From Sphingobacterium spiritivorum (GTDB taxonomy: Bacteria > Bacteroidota > Bacteroidia > Sphingobacteriales > Sphingobacteriaceae): DNA of 64,000 bases. Below, piece after piece: positions 49,382 to 58,960 of this stretch. Where the stretch lies: contig NZ_CP068082.1 in NCBI RefSeq assembly GCF_016724845.1, positions 2,790,001 to 2,854,000 on the forward strand, read 5' to 3'. The notes beneath the pieces are model-generated. The model was not told the origin of the DNA, did no database searches, and was given only the letters and a program-made list of their open reading frames with translations. The position numbers and the translations under genes are program-made. Position 1 is the stretch's first letter, and every line of letters starts with the position of its first letter.

Positions 49382-50971
49382 TTAGTTTTTCTTTGCCCAC
49401 CACAAATCTGTAGAGGCCACATCATCGCCACCTAACAGGGATATTGCCTGTGTCACATTTGCCCCGTTGCTTCTGTACTGTGCTTGTGGATAGGGCAGGC
49501 GCCTTACCAGACGGCCGGATGAATTGATAACACTACCTATAAAGTTGCTGGAGCTCAGATTATTTTGTGCAGGAAAAAGCTGTGGAAATCCGGTACGTCT
49601 GTAATCAGCCCATGCTTCCATACCATATGGAAAGTTCGCAAGCCACTTTTGCGTAATAATTTTTTCCAGTTTGGAATTCTGTGTGCCCGCAACATCATCC
49701 CAGTTTACGGTGATAGGATTAGCTACCGTTACTGTTTGTCCAATAATAAAAGGATTTGTATATGCCTGAGGAACCTTTTTTCCAGTCAGATAAGCTCCTG
49801 TTGCAACAGCGTGCTGGCTCATAGAGGTTTGTATGCCAGTTTCATAGAAGTTTTTTGCCAGTGCATCTCCGCCTGAAATCCATCCTTTGAGAGCAGCTTC
49901 AGCTTTTAAAAAGGAAATTTCGGCAGCACAAAAAACCAGTAACGGAGTGTTGGGGGAAAATGCAGGTTTTGAAAAATAAGTGACATTACTATATATCGTC
50001 TTATTGATATTCTGGATACCCGTTCTAACGCCCCTGTATTCTGATCTGAATGAAGCAAGAGTCATATATTTTGGTCTTCTGGGATCTCCAAAACCATTCA
50101 TATAGGAAGATAAGGTTGCACTAATCGCTAAATCACCCCAATTCACGGATGCTTTGTAATAAGGATTGTCGTCTGTCGGAATCCAGGCATTATCTGCATT
50201 TGTCTCTATGGCTCCGGCCTGCATAGCCTGCAGAAACATGCCTTTTGCATAATCTGTATCCACTGAAGAGATTCGCATGGCCATACGCATTTTTAAGGAA
50301 TTGGCAAATCTGATCCATTTTGAGAAATCTCCGTTGTAAACAATATCATAGGTAGCCATAGGATGGCTTTTTGAATTATTACTCTCCTGAATAAAATTGT
50401 TTAACGTGTTGATGCTGCTGTTTAATTCATCAAACATCAGATGATAAATAGTTTTTACATCATCGAAAGCCACATTGTCATCGTTTGATTCTCCGATTTT
50501 GGAATAAGGGATGGGGCCATACATATCAGTTACACGCAACATAGCTGCCACCCGGATAATACTTGCCCAGGCATAGATATAGCCCTTACTTTCCGTTACT
50601 CTTTTGATCTTGATAAAGTTGGAATTGAAGTCGACCATAATATCTTTGAAAGGAACTTCCACCCAATCCAATGCTGGATTAAAGGTGCCAAAGTTTGTTC
50701 CCTGCCAGTTATTTGTGGTCGCAAAGTATCCTCCGTACTGCCCTCCTACCATCTGTTCTATATGCTGACTCTTATTCTCCTGTGCATAGTGCATGGTGGC
50801 AATAAGGGACGGAAATAACGTACCCAGTTTTTCCGAGTTGGTCAGATCCTGTTCCGTAGGATTTGTAGGATGCGTATTGAGACTCTCAAAATTTTTGGTA
50901 CAGGAGATCGCAAAGATCATACTCGCTACTATACCTACACTGTATATATATTGAAATGTTAGTTTTTTCAT
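49382..50971 (-). CDS. SusD-like lipoprotein (SusD-like_2 type) of the GH18 PUL
   Basis: 529 residues, lipoprotein Cys24 (AISC). The N-terminal NFESLNTHPTNPTEQDL, the QMVGGQYGGYFATTNNWQG segment near residue 72, and YAWASIIRVAAMLRVTDMYGPIPYS near residue 130 are hallmarks of the SusD-like_2 (PF12771) branch. The C-terminal half includes FCAAEISFLKAEAALKGW and KIITQKWLANFPYGMEAWADYRRTGFP (in parts). It pairs with the STN-type SusC 11 bases upstream and should cover it as a glycan lid. Confidence 0.92.
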   Translation of the reverse strand: MKKLTFQYIYSVGIVASMIFAISCTKNFESLNTHPTNPTEQDLTNSEKLGTLFPSLIATMHYAQENKSQHIEQMVGGQYGGYFATTNNWQGTNFGTFNPALDWVEVPFKDIMVDFNSNFIKIKRVTESKGYIYAWASIIRVAAMLRVTDMYGPIPYSKIGESNDDNVAFDDVKTIYHLMFDELNSSINTLNNFIQESNNSKSHPMATYDIVYNGDFSKWIRFANSLKMRMAMRISSVDTDYAKGMFLQAMQAGAIETNADNAWIPTDDNPYYKASVNWGDLAISATLSSYMNGFGDPRRPKYMTLASFRSEYRGVRTGIQNINKTIYSNVTYFSKPAFSPNTPLLVFCAAEISFLKAEAALKGWISGGDALAKNFYETGIQTSMSQHAVATGAYLTGKKVPQAYTNPFIIGQTVTVANPITVNWDDVAGTQNSKLEKIITQKWLANFPYGMEAWADYRRTGFPQLFPAQNNLSSSNFIGSVINSSGRLVRRLPYPQAQYRSNGANVTQAISLLGGDDVASTDLWWAKKN

Positions 50972-50982
50972 AATTTTTCGAA

Positions 50983-53900
50983 TTAGAATTGTAGCTTAAG
51001 GTTAAAGCCTATATTTCTGAGGCTGGGTTGCATAAAAAAATCAACTCCGGTATAATAGGTGCTCGATGCTGATGGTACTGATTCCGGATCAAACGGAGCT
51101 TTGTTATAGAGCAATGCCAGGTTATTCCCTACAATTCCGATGGTCGCATTTGCTATGTTTCCCAATAGCCTTTTGTTGATTGTATATTCTATGCTCAATT
51201 CCTGTAGTCTCACATTGTCAGCTTTATAAACATACAAATCAGACTTGCCTGTTCCTTCAGCTACCACATTCATATAATCCTGTGCTGAGATTTCATGTCC
51301 GAGAATATTAATATTCCCCTGACGGCGTAAGTTGGCACTATATTCAGATACACCGTATCTGTCCAGAATAGCTTGTGTATTGGAAACTACTAATCCGCCA
51401 AAGCGACCACTTAGTACAACATTCAGTCGTAAATCCTTATACGTAAAGGAGTTTCTCCAGCCCATTTGTGACTTCGGTAACAGGGATCCTAATTTTCTGT
51501 AATCGTTCGTATTCAGCGTTTCCATTGACGGTAACAGGGTTGAAGGATTTAAGTAAATATAACCGTTGTTATCCCGTTTAAAATCGGATGTAGAATAGAT
51601 ATCACCCATAGATCCGCCCTCTCTGAGGCGTACTACCGGCGAACCGATACTTCCTAATGTTGCTTTATCTACATAGTTCTGCAGTGTGGGATTATCTCTT
51701 AATACATCAGCTCCATAAAGACTTACAATCTTGTTTTTATTGAAAGAAAAGGTCAGATTACTGCTCCATGCGAATTTGTTCCAGGTATTCTGGTAACCAA
51801 GTAACAATTCAATACCATTATTCCGGACATTTCCTGTTTGGATGATTCTGCCTGTATATTCCGTACCACTTTCGAGAATTGTGTGTGTCTGATTTTTCGT
51901 ATCGGAACTGTAATATGTAGCGTTGAGGGATAAGCTGTTTTTCAGAAATTTCATGTCCAGACCGAATTCATAAGAGGTGGTCAGTTCGGGCTTTAAGAAA
52001 AAATTAGGACGGATCTTACCTAAGGCGTACGTATTCGTCTGGCCATCATAGATATATTGCTCTGTGGTCAGATATGGGCCGTATGAATTACCAACTTTGG
52101 TGTAGGTACCTCGGGCTTTAAGATAAGAAAACCAGGTTGGAAGTGTAAATGCCTCACTCACAACTGTAGAAAGTCCTATAGATGGATAGAAGAACGAGCG
52201 TTCCGGAGATTGTGACCAGGCTAAGGCCGAATCCCAATCGTTTCTTCCGATCAGTGTCAGGAAGAGGTAGTTTTTGTACCCGATCTCGGCATTCGCAAAA
52301 ACGGATTGTGTCTGTCTCTTGAGTCCGTCCTGATCGACCTTAAACGTACCTACAGCTCTGTTCATATTCTCTATACTGAAATAATTTATGATCTGCTGCA
52401 GATCGCCTTCAATAGTATAGGCATTCATCCGTTTGTCTTTAATAGATGCTCCTGCGTTGATATTAATATTAAAGGGATCAAAATTCTTTGTATAAGTAGC
52501 AATCAGATCCGCATATACCTGTCTCTCTTCACGTGTTGTGAGGTTATGCCTGCCTTTAGGACCCGCAAGTGCTCCCAAAGTGCTGGCATATCGGTTATCT
52601 GTACTCTGCAGGTTCATATTGTCTACATTGACCCGTCCTGTGATATTCAGATCGTTAGAGAAGTTGTACTTCAGGGAAGAGGTCAGCATGTATCTTCTGC
52701 GATCGGCATTTCTGTTCATGCGGTACATCGTCCAATAGGGATTCTGGATAGATAATCCCTGGTCACCGTAGATCCAGTATTGTTTGTTTACCTCTGTTAC
52801 AGGGTCAAAACGTTCAAACAACTGAATATTTGAAAAATCTTCGTTCCTTGGAAACAGATACAGTGCAGGTAAAGGGTTAAAATATTGTCCCTGTGCTACC
52901 ATATTTCTGTTGTTTTGGATGATGTAGTTGACACTTGCATCCAATACCAACTTATTGTCCAGAAATGTAGTGGTGTTCCGGTAAAGAAAATTGTATCTGT
53001 TATATCTGTTATTCGGCATGATACCATGTGCATTATTTGCACCTGCTGAAAAGTAATTCTGGCTTTTTGCATTACCGGTAGATAGTGCGACTACATTGTT
53101 GACATTTGATCCGGTATTGAAAAAATTTGAAGGGTCATAGCGCATATCGGTTTCTTCTCCCCAGCTCATAACGGATCCGGCCACGTTGCCATATGTATTC
53201 TGGAATTTGGGCAATAATAAGGGATCTGAGAAAGTGGTACTGTGACTCAGCGAAAGCGTGGTTCTGTCTGCCGACCCTTTTTTGGTGGTGATCAGGATCA
53301 CTCCGTTCGCACCCTCAAAGCCATATAACGCTGCTGCAGAAGGACCAGTCATGACTGAAATGTTTTCGATATCATCCGGATTTATATCCGCAATACTCTC
53401 TGTTCCGGGTTGGGCTGTCATTTGACCGTCCCCGCCACCGGAGATAAAATTATTCATGGGAACTCCGTCTATTACATACAGCACATTATTGTTAAGTGAA
53501 ATAGATTTGTTACCCCTCATGACTACTTTTACTGCTCCTCCGGGACCTGCAGAGCTGCTGTTAATCTGTGCACCGGCGACTTTACCGACCAGCGAATTGA
53601 CAAAGTTTGAATTTTTTACAGTGGTCAGATCTTCGTTTCCTACTTTCTGAACCTGATAACTCAATGTCTTTTCTGAACGCTTAATACCTAAGGCTGTAAT
53701 AACAACCGTTTCAATCTCCTGCTCCTGAGGCATAAGTACTATTCGTATGGCAGAAGATGATTTCACTTCATGACGCTGGGTATGATAACCGATGTAAGTA
53801 ATCGTCAATACATCTCCGGGCTTGCCATCCAGATTAAATGCTCCGCTTTGATCTGTAGAGGTACGTTTCTGATTTGCATTGTTCAGAATAGATACACCTG

Positions 53901-54288
53901 AAATAGCCTGTCCCAGCGAATCCACAATGGTACCCGATAGTCTGGTCTGGATCGTTACACTTGTTTTTATTGTTTCAGCTTCGGGAGTCTTGTCTTTCTT
54001 CTGGCTGATGATAATGTATTTCTGATGAATCTTGTAATCCAGAGGCTGGTTTTTAAGCAATGCCTGTAGAGCTTCTTTCACAGGCTTTCCGTTCAAAGAA
54101 ATATTTAGTTTTTTGGTGTCTCTGAGTACATTTTTCTCATATACAAACGTGTATTCCGATTGCTTTTCTATATGTTCAAAAGCATCCTCAAGTCTGGCAT
54201 TCTTTAGGTTTAAAGAGATGTTTTGCGAATAGCCCCGACTAAAACTCAATGTCACAAATGACAATAACAACAATAAGGATAACTTCAT
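50983..54288 (-). CDS. SusC/RagA-family transporter with N-terminal STN signalling domain
   Basis: 1101 residues from the ATG at 54288 (an in-frame ATG at 54363 adds 25 residues and cannot be excluded). After a signal peptide ending RGYSQ comes an STN secretin/TonB domain (ISLNLKNARLEDAFEHIEKQSEYTFVYEKNV in parts; about residues 25-95), a regulatory beta-sandwich (LSGTIVDSLGQAISGVSIL), the plug (LVGKVAGAQINSSSAGPGGAVKVVMRGNKS; VLYVIDGVPMNNF in parts) and barrel ending KLQF. The STN domain is the hallmark of transporters that signal through a FecR anti-sigma factor, and exactly that pair (FecR and ECF sigma) is encoded immediately upstream. The ligand is inferred to be a glycan released by GH18. 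Confidence 0.94.
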   Translation of the reverse strand: MKLSLLLLLSFVTLSFSRGYSQNISLNLKNARLEDAFEHIEKQSEYTFVYEKNVLRDTKKLNISLNGKPVKEALQALLKNQPLDYKIHQKYIIISQKKDKTPEAETIKTSVTIQTRLSGTIVDSLGQAISGVSILNNANQKRTSTDQSGAFNLDGKPGDVLTITYIGYHTQRHEVKSSSAIRIVLMPQEQEIETVVITALGIKRSEKTLSYQVQKVGNEDLTTVKNSNFVNSLVGKVAGAQINSSSAGPGGAVKVVMRGNKSISLNNNVLYVIDGVPMNNFISGGGDGQMTAQPGTESIADINPDDIENISVMTGPSAAALYGFEGANGVILITTKKGSADRTTLSLSHSTTFSDPLLLPKFQNTYGNVAGSVMSWGEETDMRYDPSNFFNTGSNVNNVVALSTGNAKSQNYFSAGANNAHGIMPNNRYNRYNFLYRNTTTFLDNKLVLDASVNYIIQNNRNMVAQGQYFNPLPALYLFPRNEDFSNIQLFERFDPVTEVNKQYWIYGDQGLSIQNPYWTMYRMNRNADRRRYMLTSSLKYNFSNDLNITGRVNVDNMNLQSTDNRYASTLGALAGPKGRHNLTTREERQVYADLIATYTKNFDPFNININAGASIKDKRMNAYTIEGDLQQIINYFSIENMNRAVGTFKVDQDGLKRQTQSVFANAEIGYKNYLFLTLIGRNDWDSALAWSQSPERSFFYPSIGLSTVVSEAFTLPTWFSYLKARGTYTKVGNSYGPYLTTEQYIYDGQTNTYALGKIRPNFFLKPELTTSYEFGLDMKFLKNSLSLNATYYSSDTKNQTHTILESGTEYTGRIIQTGNVRNNGIELLLGYQNTWNKFAWSSNLTFSFNKNKIVSLYGADVLRDNPTLQNYVDKATLGSIGSPVVRLREGGSMGDIYSTSDFKRDNNGYIYLNPSTLLPSMETLNTNDYRKLGSLLPKSQMGWRNSFTYKDLRLNVVLSGRFGGLVVSNTQAILDRYGVSEYSANLRRQGNINILGHEISAQDYMNVVAEGTGKSDLYVYKADNVRLQELSIEYTINKRLLGNIANATIGIVGNNLALLYNKAPFDPESVPSASSTYYTGVDFFMQPSLRNIGFNLKLQF

Positions 54289-54423
54289 AATGAGGAAGGC
54301 CTTTGTTTTAATACTATTTTGAAATAAATAAATATTACTTTTTTCAATATTGAAAAAAATCATAAATTAGATGGATTAGGTTTAAAATCTTGTTTACGCT
54401 CGATGGAAAAGCTATTCACTTTG

Positions 54424-54454
54424 CCGGTTTGTTGGCGGACAAACCGGTTTTTTT
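54424..54454 (+). terminator. Terminator-like hairpin with T-tract on the + strand, in the FecR-SusC gap
   Basis: CCGGTTTGT (54424-54432) pairs with ACAAACCGG (54439-54447) around TGGCGG and is followed by seven Ts on the + strand. No + strand gene precedes it; on the minus strand the hairpin lies between fecR and the SusC gene without a downstream T-tract. Confidence 0.65.
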
Positions 54455-54470
54455 ATAGCTATGTGTGTGT

Positions 54471-55646
54471 TTATTTTTTTGTCTTCATAACTTTTAATGT
54501 TTTAAGGTTTAAATCAAATTTTACTTCTTCGGTTAGTTCAATTACTGTAATAAGTTCTTTTAAGCTGATGTCTTTTGGTAATTTCATTACAAATTCAGCC
54601 TTTATCGGCTCGGAATAAACAATGTCGACACCGTACCATCTGGCTACTTCAGCCATCAGCGCATTTAATGAAATTGATTTTTTAGTGAAGTACCCGTCTT
54701 TCCATGCCATGATCTGATCCAGATCGACATTGTTTTCAAGTTGCATCATATTATCTCCGCTATATTGCAATTGTTGCCCCGGTAAAACAGTTTTTTTAAG
54801 ATTCGACTTGCTTACAGCCACCGCACCTTCTAATACTGTTGTATAGATTGCGGACTGAGGAGTATAGGAGTTGATATTGAAATGCGTCCCCAATACAGTG
54901 ACTTGCATATCATTGACATCTACAATAAATGGTTTGGATTTATCTTTTGCAACTTCAAAATAAGCTTCACCCTTTAGTTGTACTTTCCTGCTGCCGGAGG
55001 TGAATGAAGTCGGAAATTTCAGAGAAGAAAGTGCATTCAGCCATACACGGGTTCCATCAGGCAGTAATATCTGATAAAATCCTCCTACAGGTGTTTCGAT
55101 TGTATTAAATGAAAGCCTGGAAGTTGAGGCAGAGCGGACACTGTATGTTATCTGTCCATCATTGGATTTCGTTATCCGTATATTTCCTTCTTCTATAGCA
55201 GCGCCCTCAGATAAAGAATCCAATATCACTTTGTTCCCGTCTGATAAGGTAAGTATAGCCTTGTTGCCTCCTGCGGGAATATCGTAAGTAGTCGCATCAG
55301 TGATAAGAGGTTGTGATGTATGATTCTGGGAGAAAAAATAGATACCTAAAACAATCAGTATACTCGCAGCGATGGACAGCGGTTTGATCCATCTTATTTC
55401 TTTAGATGTGGATACAGAAACAGGTTTTGTGGCAAGTATGGATTGTATTACTGCATGAGGGTCGATTTGTGGCAGACTGTTATCCGGAGCTTCAAATTCA
55501 TCGTAGTAATGTAACAACAGCAGTTCTTCAGCCTTCTTTCTATTGCCTTGATTTGCAAACCAGTGAAATAGTTGCTGACGCTCTTTTTCTGACGCTGTTT
55601 TATCGTAATACTTACGGAATAAGTCATGTATCTGCTCGTCTGTCAT
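54471..55646 (-). CDS. FecR-family anti-sigma factor
   Basis: 391 residues. A cytoplasmic helical N-terminal domain (MTDEQIHDLFRKYYDKTAS) leads to one transmembrane helix at about residues 88-105 (PLSIAASILIVLGIYFF). The periplasmic FecR domain follows (FNTIETPVGGFYQILLPDGTRVWLNALSSLKFP in parts; GEAYFEVAKDKSKPFIV; VLGTHFNINSY) and then a DUF4974 module near the C-terminus (DGYFTKKSISLNALMAEVARWYGVDIVY in parts). It should hold the ECF sigma factor encoded 83 bases upstream until the STN domain of SusC reports ligand. The gene ends 107 bases before the SusC ORF. Confidence 0.93.
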   Translation of the reverse strand: MTDEQIHDLFRKYYDKTASEKERQQLFHWFANQGNRKKAEELLLLHYYDEFEAPDNSLPQIDPHAVIQSILATKPVSVSTSKEIRWIKPLSIAASILIVLGIYFFSQNHTSQPLITDATTYDIPAGGNKAILTLSDGNKVILDSLSEGAAIEEGNIRITKSNDGQITYSVRSASTSRLSFNTIETPVGGFYQILLPDGTRVWLNALSSLKFPTSFTSGSRKVQLKGEAYFEVAKDKSKPFIVDVNDMQVTVLGTHFNINSYTPQSAIYTTVLEGAVAVSKSNLKKTVLPGQQLQYSGDNMMQLENNVDLDQIMAWKDGYFTKKSISLNALMAEVARWYGVDIVYSEPIKAEFVMKLPKDISLKELITVIELTEEVKFDLNLKTLKVMKTKK

Positions 55647-55729
55647 TGGTCTATAATAAAAGGTAAAACTGGTTATATGCTATAAAGACATATAACCTTA
55701 AAAAAGTGGTAATGAAAAAAAATATTTTT

Positions 55730-56347
55730 TTAAAATCTTTGATATACTGCAGACAGAATGACGAGCAGGATTCCTCCTTCTTTACCTTTTAATCTGTTTT
55801 TCAAGGTCTGATTGGCCAGATACATATGCTTACGGACCGTTTCTACTGAAATATCGAGCATCCGGGCGATCTCCTCATATTTCATTTTTTTCAGTTTGCT
55901 TAGACGGAATATTTTCTGTTGCTGCAGAGGAAGATTATCAATTTCCTGTTCAAGAAGTGTATAGTAAAGTTCCAGATCGGCTTTATGTTCTTCTTCTTCT
56001 TGTGGGATCTGTTTAAAGTTTGCCTTTTCGTTCAGAGATTCAAATAGTACATTCTTTCTGGATTTTTCATTCAGCAGATTGTAGACCCTGTTGCGTGTGA
56101 TGATAAAGAGATAATCTTTAAAATTAGTAATCGTATGCAGATTCTCCCGATCTGTCCATATTCTCAAAAATACTTCCTGCAATACGTCTTCGGTCAGAGA
56201 AATATCCTCTAACAATTTAAAAACATAATTACCAAAAGGCTTATAGTAGTGCAGAAATAAGGTTTCAAAGCTTTTATGATCCCCATTACTAATAGCGACT
56301 AATAAAGTATGTTCATTATCAAGACTGGTTATTTTCAAGTTTAACAT
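55730..56347 (-). CDS. ECF RNA polymerase sigma factor (PUL-associated)
   Basis: 205 residues. Sigma region 2 is at about residues 25-95 (FETLFLHYYKPFGNYVFKLL, LTEDVLQEVFLRIW, FKDYLFIITRNRVYNLL) and region 4 at about 130-190 (LPLQQQKIFRLSKLKKMKYEEIARMLDISVETVRKHM in parts). It belongs to the Bacteroidota PUL-associated ECF group. With FecR it should activate the SusC-SusD-GH18-LamG operon on ligand binding. The 254-base gap upstream (56348-56601) holds its promoter region (not firmly placed) and the gldJ terminator. Confidence 0.94.
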   Translation of the reverse strand: MLNLKITSLDNEHTLLVAISNGDHKSFETLFLHYYKPFGNYVFKLLEDISLTEDVLQEVFLRIWTDRENLHTITNFKDYLFIITRNRVYNLLNEKSRKNVLFESLNEKANFKQIPQEEEEHKADLELYYTLLEQEIDNLPLQQQKIFRLSKLKKMKYEEIARMLDISVETVRKHMYLANQTLKNRLKGKEGGILLVILSAVYQRF

Positions 56348-56545
56348 AAATGTTACACAGTGCGAATATAGGATATAATGGGTATTGTTTTAGTAAGTGT
56401 ATTACGAAAGTATGAAAAAGATATATTATTTAACCTCTTGAAATAAATTTAACTGTTAGTGCCAGGCTAATCTTTCTTCTTTTTCTGGAATGGGGGAGGC
56501 TTATTCTTTCTGTAGAGAGCTGTATGAACGCTGCGCGTTGTGCAC

Positions 56546-56583
56546 AAAAAAGGCTTCTATACAAACGTATAGAAGCCTTTTTT
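56546..56583. terminator. Terminator after gldJ
   Basis: AAAAAAGGCTTCTATAC (56546-56562) and GTATAGAAGCCTTTTTT (56567-56583) form a perfect 17-bp stem with an AAAC loop. The A-tract on the + strand gives the minus-strand transcript of gldJ its T-tract. Confidence 0.92.
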
Positions 56584-56601
56584 GTTGTTTTATAAATTTC
56601 C

Positions 56602-58191
56602 TTATGGTCTTGAACTGGCTTTCGGGCGGCTGGATTTACCTGCCTTTGGCGCTTTTCCTGCTTTAACACGTTGATTGGCTGCCGGTCCAAACACGTTGCC
56701 GACCATGGTCATCGCACATCTGAATCCGGTCATCGCATTCGACTGATCTTGTTGCATAAAACGTCTTGTAGCCGGATTCAACCAATACGCTCTGTCATTC
56801 CATGATCCGCCTTTGTATACGCGGGAGTTATTATTGACAAGCGTTGTATTACCATAAAGTTTAGGATCGATTTCGTCATCAAAACCACGGGCATCGTTGT
56901 TATAAGAAGAGATACCGGTAGTTGCTGAGCTGTCTCCGCTGTTTTTAGCGGCTTGTAGTTCTGCCCAGGTTTGTTTTCTCGGAGCTTTTGCCGGTACTTT
57001 TACAGGACGTCCGTATTTATCTTTTGCAAGGATGCGTTGTTCAGCATCATCGTATTTTTTATCCGTAAATACATTTCCGCGGAAAGGATTGAAATCCTCA
57101 AAATCTTCAAAAGATAATTGTCTGTACACATCGCCTACCCACTCATTGACATTACCTGCCATATTGTAAAGGCCGAAATCGTTTGGTGCATAGCTTGTAA
57201 CAGGTACGGTAATATCACCGCCATCATTCAGATTGCCGGCTACCCCCATATTGTTACCTCCTGTGATCTTGAAGTTGGCAAGCATTTGTCCTTGATTTTT
57301 TCGTTTATCCGAGCGTACACCAAGTCCGTTCCAGGGATATATTTTACTTGTATTGATATTTCCTTCTTCTGTATTTCCGATAAGACCTAATGCCGCATAT
57401 TCCCATTCTGCTTCTGTAGGCAGACGATAAGGTTGTTTCAAAATACCGTCTTCCATACGTACCGTGCGTTTCGCTCCTGCAGCAGCACCCGGACGGGCAT
57501 CAGTAGGCATATTCTGTCCGTCATAACCTTCTCCTTTAAGCTGGCCATTAAGGTACATATCGGTATTGAATTTTCCTCCCGCATTCTGATTTTGGGAATT
57601 TTTCTGATAATCTACCAATATACCTCCCTGACGTAAAATGTTTTCATTTACACGATCCGTTCTCCAGGTACAATAATCATTTGCCTGATCCCAGGAAACA
57701 CCCACTACAGGATAGTCCTGAAATGCCGGGTGTCTGAGGTAAAGATTGACATAAGGTTCATTATAGGAAAGCGGATTTCTCCAGACCAAAGAGTCTGGCA
57801 ACGCATTGTAATACATTTCGCCGTCTTCAGGAAAACTCTGTGCAATCCAGTGCAGATATTCAAGCCAGTCAGCATTAGATACTTCCGTCTCATCCATGTA
57901 AAAAGATGCAACTGTAACACGCCTTTTCAAGTTGTCATGAGAGTAGGCCAGATCTTCATTCAGACTGCCTCCCATAACAAATGTACCACCCTCAATCGCC
58001 ACTAATCCCGGACCGGGAGATTCCTGTACCTTTCGGTTGATATGAAGCCCTCCGTTATATGGATCGTTGTACGCAACACCAGTTTTGGAAGAGACGTCTT
58101 TCTTACCTTTATTTGAACTGCAGGAGGAGATCAGCACTACTCCGGCCATTATAAATAAAAGTTTTGACAGACTAAAATTTGAAACGTTCAT
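56602..58191 (-). CDS. gldJ: Gliding motility lipoprotein GldJ
   Basis: 529 residues from the ATG at 58191; an in-frame start at 58227 overlaps a -7 box and is rejected. Lipoprotein Cys24 (ISSC). The body is a formylglycine-generating-enzyme-like (SUMF1) fold: GPGLVAIEGGTFVMGG, RRVTVASFYMDETEVSNADWLEYLHW, VVGVSWDQANDYCTWR, RLPTEAEWEYAALG, FGLYNMAGNVNEWVGD, VYKGGSWNDRAYWLNP and TGFRCAM. This order and the long insert near residues 190-250 match GldJ, an outer-membrane lipoprotein needed for gliding and type IX secretion. The C-terminus ends in a basic Lys/Ser/Pro tail. GldK is the closest alternative, but the opening and length fit GldJ better. Confidence 0.87.
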   Translation of the reverse strand: MNVSNFSLSKLLFIMAGVVLISSCSSNKGKKDVSSKTGVAYNDPYNGGLHINRKVQESPGPGLVAIEGGTFVMGGSLNEDLAYSHDNLKRRVTVASFYMDETEVSNADWLEYLHWIAQSFPEDGEMYYNALPDSLVWRNPLSYNEPYVNLYLRHPAFQDYPVVGVSWDQANDYCTWRTDRVNENILRQGGILVDYQKNSQNQNAGGKFNTDMYLNGQLKGEGYDGQNMPTDARPGAAAGAKRTVRMEDGILKQPYRLPTEAEWEYAALGLIGNTEEGNINTSKIYPWNGLGVRSDKRKNQGQMLANFKITGGNNMGVAGNLNDGGDITVPVTSYAPNDFGLYNMAGNVNEWVGDVYRQLSFEDFEDFNPFRGNVFTDKKYDDAEQRILAKDKYGRPVKVPAKAPRKQTWAELQAAKNSGDSSATTGISSYNNDARGFDDEIDPKLYGNTTLVNNNSRVYKGGSWNDRAYWLNPATRRFMQQDQSNAMTGFRCAMTMVGNVFGPAANQRVKAGKAPKAGKSSRPKASSRP

Positions 58192-58224
58192 TATTAAGGT
58201 ATATGTGTTCATATATATGTCTGT

Positions 58225-58232
58225 CAAAAGTA
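58225..58232 (-). promoter_or_regulatory. Candidate -7 box of gldJ
   Basis: TACTTTTG on the minus strand is an exact TAnnTTTG match, 34 bases before the ATG at 58191; no matching -33 element is at the usual distance. Its overlap with the upstream in-frame ATG (58227) supports the shorter gldJ start. Confidence 0.45.
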
Positions 58233-58400
58233 GTAAATATTTTTTTTAAAAGTTATAGACAAATAGATTGATTCGTAGCTTTTTAACTACCATAGGAGAT
58301 TTTACACCTAATATACTGTTTTAGTAGCAGTTGTTCTTTGTAATAAATATTCAGAAATAGGTTTCCTAATTCGCGAAGCTTCTTGTATTTTCGTCAAGAT

Positions 58401-58877
58401 ATGAAAATGAAAGTTGGTTTTGGTTTTGATGTACACCAATTAAAAGAAGGGCACCCTTTTGTTATGGGAGGTGTCACATTAGAACATCATGCGGGAGCAT
58501 TCGGACACTCTGATGCAGATGTACTGGTACATGCAATTTGTGATGCAATATTAGGTGCTGCAAATCTGGAAGATATTGGATATCATTTTCCTAATACGGA
58601 TGATCGGTGGAAAGGTATATCCAGTCTTGTCTTACTTCAGCAATGTATTGTGCTTATTAAGGAGAAAGGGTGGACACTGGGCAATATCGATGCGATGTTG
58701 TGTCTGGAAGCGCCCAAGATCAAACCTTATATTCCCGCAATGAAGCAAAAGATAGCTGAAGCTGCAGGGATAGATGAAGAAGATATTTCCATCAAAGCGA
58801 CGACCAACGAGACGATGGGTTTTGTCGGCAGGCAGGAAGGTGTAGTGGCCTATGCCGTATGTCTGATTCAAAAATAA
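58401..58877 (+). CDS. ispF: 2-C-methyl-D-erythritol 2,4-cyclodiphosphate synthase
   Basis: 158 residues from the ATG at 58401; a TTG six codons upstream is in frame but unlikely. IspF signatures are complete: GFGFDVHQL with Asp10 and His12 (zinc ligands), GHSDADVLVHAICDAILGAANLEDIGYHFPNTD (in parts) and KATTNETMGFVGRQEGVVAYA. It makes the cyclodiphosphate of the non-mevalonate isoprenoid pathway in the cytoplasm. It is divergent from gldJ and convergent with the MFS gene, with a shared hairpin at the 3' end. Confidence 0.97.
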   Translation: MKMKVGFGFDVHQLKEGHPFVMGGVTLEHHAGAFGHSDADVLVHAICDAILGAANLEDIGYHFPNTDDRWKGISSLVLLQQCIVLIKEKGWTLGNIDAMLCLEAPKIKPYIPAMKQKIAEAAGIDEEDISIKATTNETMGFVGRQEGVVAYAVCLIQK

Positions 58878-58908
58878 GGAATACGAATCTGTCTCTTAAA
58901 ATATAAAA

Positions 58909-58960
58909 AGCCGGCAATAGAATCTCTGTTTTACGATTCTGTTGCCGGCTCTTCTTTTTT
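58909..58960 (+). terminator. Terminator of ispF, overlapping the end of the MFS gene
   Basis: AGCCGGCAATAGAATC (58909-58924) pairs with GATTCTGTTGCCGGCT (58935-58950), one G-U wobble, followed by CTTCTTTTTT. The right arm lies within the last codons of the convergent MFS gene. Confidence 0.88.
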
